Of a stretch of 36,012 nt of DNA, positions 31,703 through 36,012 are shown piece after piece. Below the pieces are notes generated by a model. The model was given only the letters and a program-made list of their open reading frames with translations. It did no database searches and was not told the DNA's origin. Every line of letters starts with the position of its first letter. Position 1 is the first letter of the stretch. The DNA is from Sulfurovum sp. GTDB taxonomy: Bacteria > Campylobacterota > Campylobacteria > Campylobacterales > Sulfurovaceae. The stretch spans positions 1 through 36,012 of the forward strand of contig JALUYL010000077.1 in the NCBI GenBank assembly GCA_027012955.1. The letters run 5' to 3'. Position numbers and translations under genes: made by a program.

Positions 31703-32880
31703 TGCAAAGCATTCATGACTTTTTAGACCATAAACATCTCTACTACAAAGAGATAGACCATAAGCGTGTACATGACGCTTATGCACTACTTAAACCACAC
31801 ATAACACACCCCAGAACAGTGCATATTGTAGGTACCAATGGTAAAGGCTCAACTGGGCGAATGTTAGCGCATTTGGCATATAAGTCTGGAATGAGTGTAG
31901 GGCATTACTCTTCACCCCATATTTTGAAATTCAATGAACGTATTTGGATAGATGGAAAGGATGTTTCTGATGAGGTTTTGGAAAGTGCACATCAAAGACT
32001 TTTTGCTGTTTTAGGTAAAGAGATGTCTGATGCACTCTCTTACTTTGAGTACACAACACTTTTAGCATTTGTCGTCTTTGAAAAGTATGATTTGATGGTA
32101 CTTGAAGCAGGGCTTGGGGGTGAGTTTGATGCGACCAATGTATGTGACAAAGAATTAAGTATCATTACTCCCATCGGCATAGACCATCAGGCGTTTTTGG
32201 GTGAGACGATAGAAGAGATAGCTTCTACAAAGATACGTAGTATTCAAAAAAAAGCATTATTAGCACCACAGTCTTATGTTGAGGTGGTTGAGGTGGCGAA
32301 GGAGATTGCAAATGATAGAGGTGCAACTTTATTGACTGTAGGGTCGATGAAACCGACCAATCAAAACAATGAGCATATGGTCGATTTTATCGACCCTACA
32401 CTTGCATCCATAGCTAAGACAAAAGCTTGGGCAGATTATCTAATCATTAATGCCAGTATTGCTTTAGAAGCTCTAAATATCTTAAATATTAAGTATGATA
32501 TGAATGATTTAAAAACTTTAGAGCTTTTCGGACGTTTTTATGCCTTGACAGACAATATCCGCATTGATGTAGGGCATAATCCTTTAGCTGCACGTGCCAT
32601 AGAAAAAGCTTTAGATAAAGAAGTAGTACTCATCTATAACTCTTTGGACGACAAAGATTATAAAGAGGTGTTAAGAACGCTTAAACCTAAAGTCAAACGT
32701 GTAGAGATTATTGAGATTGAGTCACAACGTGCGACGACGTTAGAAGAGATAGAAAAAGCGTTGCAAACCGTAGGTTTGGAATATAGTTACTTTAAGAATG
32801 AAATAAAAGAAGAAGAAAACTATTTGGTTTTTGGTTCTTTTTATGTTGTAGAAGCATTTTTAAAACAAAGAAATATGTAG
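31702..32880 (+). CDS. folC: Folylpolyglutamate synthase / dihydrofolate synthase
   Basis: This 392-residue Mur-ligase family enzyme adds glutamate to dihydropteroate and folates. The P-loop is VGTNGKGSTG (about 43-52); other motifs are YSSPHILKFNERIWIDG, LEAGLGGEFDATNV, ITPIGIDHQAFLGETIEEIASTK (Mur/FolC His) and DVGHNPLAARA. It is close to the 400-420 residues of most family members. It is coupled to lptE by a one-base overlap. Its TAG stop (32878-32880) lies in the GTAG head of repeat unit 9 after an ATG codon. Confidence 0.95.
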   Translation: MQSIHDFLDHKHLYYKEIDHKRVHDAYALLKPHITHPRTVHIVGTNGKGSTGRMLAHLAYKSGMSVGHYSSPHILKFNERIWIDGKDVSDEVLESAHQRLFAVLGKEMSDALSYFEYTTLLAFVVFEKYDLMVLEAGLGGEFDATNVCDKELSIITPIGIDHQAFLGETIEEIASTKIRSIQKKALLAPQSYVEVVEVAKEIANDRGATLLTVGSMKPTNQNNEHMVDFIDPTLASIAKTKAWADYLIINASIALEALNILNIKYDMNDLKTLELFGRFYALTDNIRIDVGHNPLAARAIEKALDKEVVLIYNSLDDKDYKEVLRTLKPKVKRVEIIEIESQRATTLEEIEKALQTVGLEYSYFKNEIKEEENYLVFGSFYVVEAFLKQRNM

Positions 32881-32900
32881 GGGGCGATTGCCATCGCACC
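32877..32900 (+). repeat. GTAG-headed hairpin (unit 9), single, between folC and mfd
   Basis: GTAG, GG, GGCGAT-TGCC-ATCGC-A-CC, near-identical to unit 5. It takes up most of the 34-bp folC-mfd spacer, supplies the folC stop and would fold in the mfd leader. Confidence 0.85.
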
Positions 32901-32914
32901 AAAAAGTGAGAATA

Positions 32915-35900
32915 ATGTACCAAAGTAATAGTTATGAATACCTAGAGACACTAAGTGAAGCCAAACTTCTCATCTGTAATGATGATAAAGAGGCAATACA
33001 AGTACGAGATGTTGCAGTGCTACTTGGGTTTGATACTTTTGTCTTACCAGACTTACGTGTGAGTGCAGGTGAAGATTTACGTGCGTATGCAGAAGATGTA
33101 CAGTTACTTTTTTTACAATTGGCTTCTTTTCATCAAAGCACTAAGAAAAAAGTACTTATCTCTCCACTTAGAACACTACTCATACCTTTCCCAAAACCAG
33201 AATATTTTTCGTCTCAGACTATAGAGTTTGGTGAAACACTTAAACTCCAAGAACTCAAAGATACACTGTACCAATGGGGCTATCACTTTACAGACATTGC
33301 AGCACAGCGTGGTGAAGTTTCATTTCGTGGGGACATACTAGATATTTACCCTATAGATGCAGAGAAACCGTATCGTATCTCTCTTTTTGATGAAGAGGTG
33401 GAAACGATACAGCATTATGATGAAGGTACACAAAAACGTGTGAGTGAAGAACTAGAAGAACTTACTTTCACTCCTGCTTTTTTAGCTTTAGATGAAGCAG
33501 AGTATGAGGTACTCAAAAATAGATGTGAACGCAGTCATTATGATACCTTTGTCAAAGATATAGATGCGTTAGGACTTTGGCATTTGGAAGACTTAGGGCA
33601 AAGTGCGTTAGAGCAGTTTTCAGGCGTATGGGCATCCAACTTGGATGAAGAACTTAAAGAAGTCTATGAACTGACCGAACCTCTAGTCCCACGTAAATCT
33701 TTTTTACTCCCTGTCATTCCTGAGGGCTCTAAATATCGTGACCTTGAAGCCGTCAATCCTAACAACCTTTTAGAGTCACATAAAGAGAAAAAGATAACTA
33801 TTATCGCCAAGAATGAGAGTATCGTCAGAGGCTCTGAATTACACTCATTTGAAAATATAGAGTTTGTCTATCAAGAGGGGATTGTTAATCTTCTTGGCTC
33901 AGACAGGCTCATCCTCTCTCTCAATAAACCACTCAAACGTAAAAAAGTAAAAAAAGCCTCTATTATCTTAGATGAACTCAAACCGGGTGACTATGTAGTG
34001 CATGAGAACTATGGTGTGGGGATTTTTAAAGGGATAGAAAAACGTGAGATACTGGGGTCACTCTCAGAGTTTGTGGTGATGCATTATCAAAATGAAGATG
34101 CCTTGCTTATTCCTGTGTCGAGTCTTGAAGTGATAGACCGTTATGTGGCTGAAGGTGGTGCTTTACCAGTACTTGACCGTATGGGGAAAGCCAGCTTTAA
34201 AAAGTTAAAAGCCAAAGTCAAAGAGAAACTTTTTGCCATTGCTTCACAAATCATCAACCTCTCTGCACAGAGACATCTAAAAAAAGGTATCAAACTCAAA
34301 CGAAACATGGAAGAGCATGCCATCTTTATGTCTGAAGCAGGGTTTGTACATACCGAAGACCAAGAACGTGCCATTAATGATATGTTGGATGATATGGCAT
34401 CGGGTAAGATGATGGATAGACTGCTTTCTGCAGATGTTGGGTTTGGTAAAACAGAAGTGGCGATGAATGGGATGTTTGTGGCGGTAAAAAATGGGTATCA
34501 GGCGATGATGATAGCCCCTACAACACTACTCTCTTCTCAGCATTATAAATCATTCAAAGAACGTTTTTATAATCATGGTATCAAAGTGGCAAAACTTGAT
34601 AGATTTTCTACAGCCAAAGAGAAAACACTCACACTTAGAGGCTTAGAAGAGGGGACTATCGATGTTGTGGTAGGAACGCATACGCTACTTAAAGCCAAGT
34701 TTAAAAATTTAGCCCTTGTTATCATAGATGAAGAACATAAATTCGGGGTGAAACAAAAAGAAGCACTCAAAGAGATAGCTATCGATGTGCATCTACTCTC
34801 TATGTCTGCTACACCCATCCCTCGTTCACTCAACCTTGCTATGTCAGATGTCAAATCTTTCTCTGAAATCCTTACGCCTCCTACGGAGCGTTTAGGTGTA
34901 AGAACCTTTGTGAAATCGTATGATGACAAAGTGATAAAAGAAGCGATTTTAAGAGAGATGCGTAGAGGTGGACAGATATTTTATGTCTTTAACTCTATTG
35001 CAGGCATAGAAGAGAAGAAAAAAGTACTTTTAGAGATACTCCCTAAACTTCGCATAGCCGTACTCCATTCCAAAATCTCTGCTAAAGAGACAGAAGATGA
35101 GATGATGAAATTTGAAGATGGGGAGTATGATGTACTGCTCTCTACTTCCATCGTAGAGTCTGGGATACATATGCCTCATGCCAATACGATGATAGTCGAT
35201 GGCGCAGACAACTTTGGTATCGCCGACCTGCACCAGCTCCGTGGACGTGTAGGTCGTGGAGGCAAAGAGGGGTACTGTTACTTTATGGTGACGGACAAAG
35301 AGCGTTTGACAGACAATGCCAAACGACGTCTGCTGGCACTGGAATCTCACTCAGACTTAGGAAGTGGAGCTGTACTTGCCTTCCATGACCTTGAGATACG
35401 TGGAGGAGGAAATATCATCGGTGAAGCCCAATCTGGACATATCAAACAGATAGGGTATTCACTTTACCTGCGTATGCTTGAAGATGCTATTAAGGAACTC
35501 TCAGGACAAGACAAAGAAGTCGCCCATAACATCGATATGAAACTCTCTATTGATGCATACCTGAATGAAGAGTTGATAGAAGAGGATAGATTACGTTTAG
35601 AACTTTATAGAAGACTTTCACTTTGTGAGTCTACGGGAGAAGTGTATGAAATTGAGTCTGAAATAGCAGACAGATTTGGTAAGTTAGATACGATTACCCG
35701 CCAATTCATCGATGTCATAGTTATGAAGGTGCTTGCGCGTGAAAAAGGTATCTCTAAAGTCTCATCATATGGAGAGAATGTCTTCATTGAATTTAGAGAA
35801 GAGGGTGTAGAAAGAGTACAATTAAAATCGAACTCGAAAGATGATGATGACATTATCTCTACGGCAATGGCTTATTTAAAAAAATACCCAAATCACGAAA

Positions 35901-35920
35901 TAGAATTTTCCACATCCTAA
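32915..35920 (+). CDS. mfd: Transcription-repair coupling factor Mfd
   Basis: Mfd removes RNA polymerase stalled at DNA damage and recruits UvrA. The 1001-residue protein (E. coli 1148) has an N-terminal UvrB-homology part, with EVSFRGDILDIYP near 130-142. A CarD-like RNA polymerase interaction domain follows (GDYVVHENYGVGIFKGIE, about 358-420), then two translocase lobes with Walker A ADVGFGKTE (about 506-514), DEEH in VIIDEEHKFGVKQ and LRGRVGRGGKEGYCYF. The TRCF C-terminal domain ends it. The ATG at 32915 is chosen, since the ORF-track TTG at 32888 lies in the repeat. The ribosome binding site is weak (GTGAG). Confidence 0.95.
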   Translation: MYQSNSYEYLETLSEAKLLICNDDKEAIQVRDVAVLLGFDTFVLPDLRVSAGEDLRAYAEDVQLLFLQLASFHQSTKKKVLISPLRTLLIPFPKPEYFSSQTIEFGETLKLQELKDTLYQWGYHFTDIAAQRGEVSFRGDILDIYPIDAEKPYRISLFDEEVETIQHYDEGTQKRVSEELEELTFTPAFLALDEAEYEVLKNRCERSHYDTFVKDIDALGLWHLEDLGQSALEQFSGVWASNLDEELKEVYELTEPLVPRKSFLLPVIPEGSKYRDLEAVNPNNLLESHKEKKITIIAKNESIVRGSELHSFENIEFVYQEGIVNLLGSDRLILSLNKPLKRKKVKKASIILDELKPGDYVVHENYGVGIFKGIEKREILGSLSEFVVMHYQNEDALLIPVSSLEVIDRYVAEGGALPVLDRMGKASFKKLKAKVKEKLFAIASQIINLSAQRHLKKGIKLKRNMEEHAIFMSEAGFVHTEDQERAINDMLDDMASGKMMDRLLSADVGFGKTEVAMNGMFVAVKNGYQAMMIAPTTLLSSQHYKSFKERFYNHGIKVAKLDRFSTAKEKTLTLRGLEEGTIDVVVGTHTLLKAKFKNLALVIIDEEHKFGVKQKEALKEIAIDVHLLSMSATPIPRSLNLAMSDVKSFSEILTPPTERLGVRTFVKSYDDKVIKEAILREMRRGGQIFYVFNSIAGIEEKKKVLLEILPKLRIAVLHSKISAKETEDEMMKFEDGEYDVLLSTSIVESGIHMPHANTMIVDGADNFGIADLHQLRGRVGRGGKEGYCYFMVTDKERLTDNAKRRLLALESHSDLGSGAVLAFHDLEIRGGGNIIGEAQSGHIKQIGYSLYLRMLEDAIKELSGQDKEVAHNIDMKLSIDAYLNEELIEEDRLRLELYRRLSLCESTGEVYEIESEIADRFGKLDTITRQFIDVIVMKVLAREKGISKVSSYGENVFIEFREEGVERVQLKSNSKDDDDIISTAMAYLKKYPNHEIEFSTS

Positions 35921-36012
35921 AAAATCACTAACTCTGAATCAATAGACGAGAGGCAGGTGGTGTTTCTATGCAAAGTTACTACCCTGAGTAAGAAATACCA
36001 TTTTTTCAAGAT
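35917..36012 (-). CDS. Possible C-terminal end of a minus-strand gene, cut by the window edge
   Basis: The minus strand is open for 31 codons from the window edge to a TAG at 35919-35917, overlapping the mfd stop. It reads KKWYFLLRVVTLHRNTT and ends SELVIF. No family is recognised, and a chance open frame in this length is quite possible. Confidence 0.2.
   Translation of the reverse strand: MLKKWYFLLRVVTLHRNTTCLSSIDSELVIF

Noticed and set aside
32888-32914. TTG start of mfd in the ORF track
   Set aside because: Located within repeat unit 9; Mfd-like sequence begins at the ATG at 32915.
1-36012. tRNA, rRNA and prophage genes
   Set aside because: I looked for tRNA-like cloverleaf ends and rRNA or phage/IS proteins and saw none; no transposase gene is in the window, so any RAYT for the repeats must be elsewhere.

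Overview
The window reads as a chromosomal segment of a Campylobacterota (Epsilonproteobacteria) bacterium, most like the Sulfurovum/Sulfurimonas group. This rests on protein character (Campylobacter-type transaldolase, 600-residue Dxs, 122-residue-class Alvin-type ferredoxin, short L32), on gene order (clpS-clpA-aat, pilT-rplY-pth-lptG-like, DUF177-rpmF-plsX-fabH, leuS-lptE-folC-mfd), on TATAAT/TAAAAT -10 boxes with weak -35s, and on low GC. The genus is an inference; no 16S or tRNA gene is present.

Layout. 1-2822 is an A+T-rich accessory stretch: a possibly frameshifted ORF, a DUF4258/DUF2283 pair, a ribbon-helix-helix-like/PIN (VapC-type) toxin-antitoxin pair and a signal-peptide protein of unknown function. 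2805-6757 holds bioD (minus strand) diverging from clpS-clpA-aat, a complete N-degron module (Aat adds Leu/Phe, ClpS recognises, ClpA unfolds). 6879-11327 carries transaldolase, pilT, rplY, pth and an LptF/LptG permease. After a 361-bp gap, 11689-13814 is an A+T-rich two-gene cassette: a phosphoethanolamine transferase and a membrane-anchored CX5R phosphatase, plausibly a lipid A remodelling unit. 13876-19349 is metabolic (lysA, pheA, hisC, a small overlapping ORF, dxs). 19493-21739 has metK, a 2[4Fe-4S] ferredoxin and ndk. 21852-25375 is the DUF177-rpmF-plsX-fabH lipid/ribosome operon plus a YmdB-type phosphoesterase, converging on dnaX (minus strand). 27430-35920 has a zinc metallopeptidase, a small membrane protein, leuS, lptE, folC and mfd.

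The most unusual layer is between the genes. At least eleven short hairpins share one architecture: the tetranucleotide GTAG followed at once by a stem-loop of variable sequence. Some are single, some are head-outward pairs. This is the layout of REP/BIME elements mobilised by RAYT (HUH, Y1) transposases. Four genes (dxs, ymdB-like, dnaX, folC) end exactly on the TAG of such a GTAG, so the element edge is the stop codon; one element lies in frame inside dnaX. A second composite repeat occurs twice, with a compensatory base-pair change in its hairpin. dnaX also carries an A9 run after which both alternative frames stop within three codons, as expected for programmed slippage. These are the points most worth checking.
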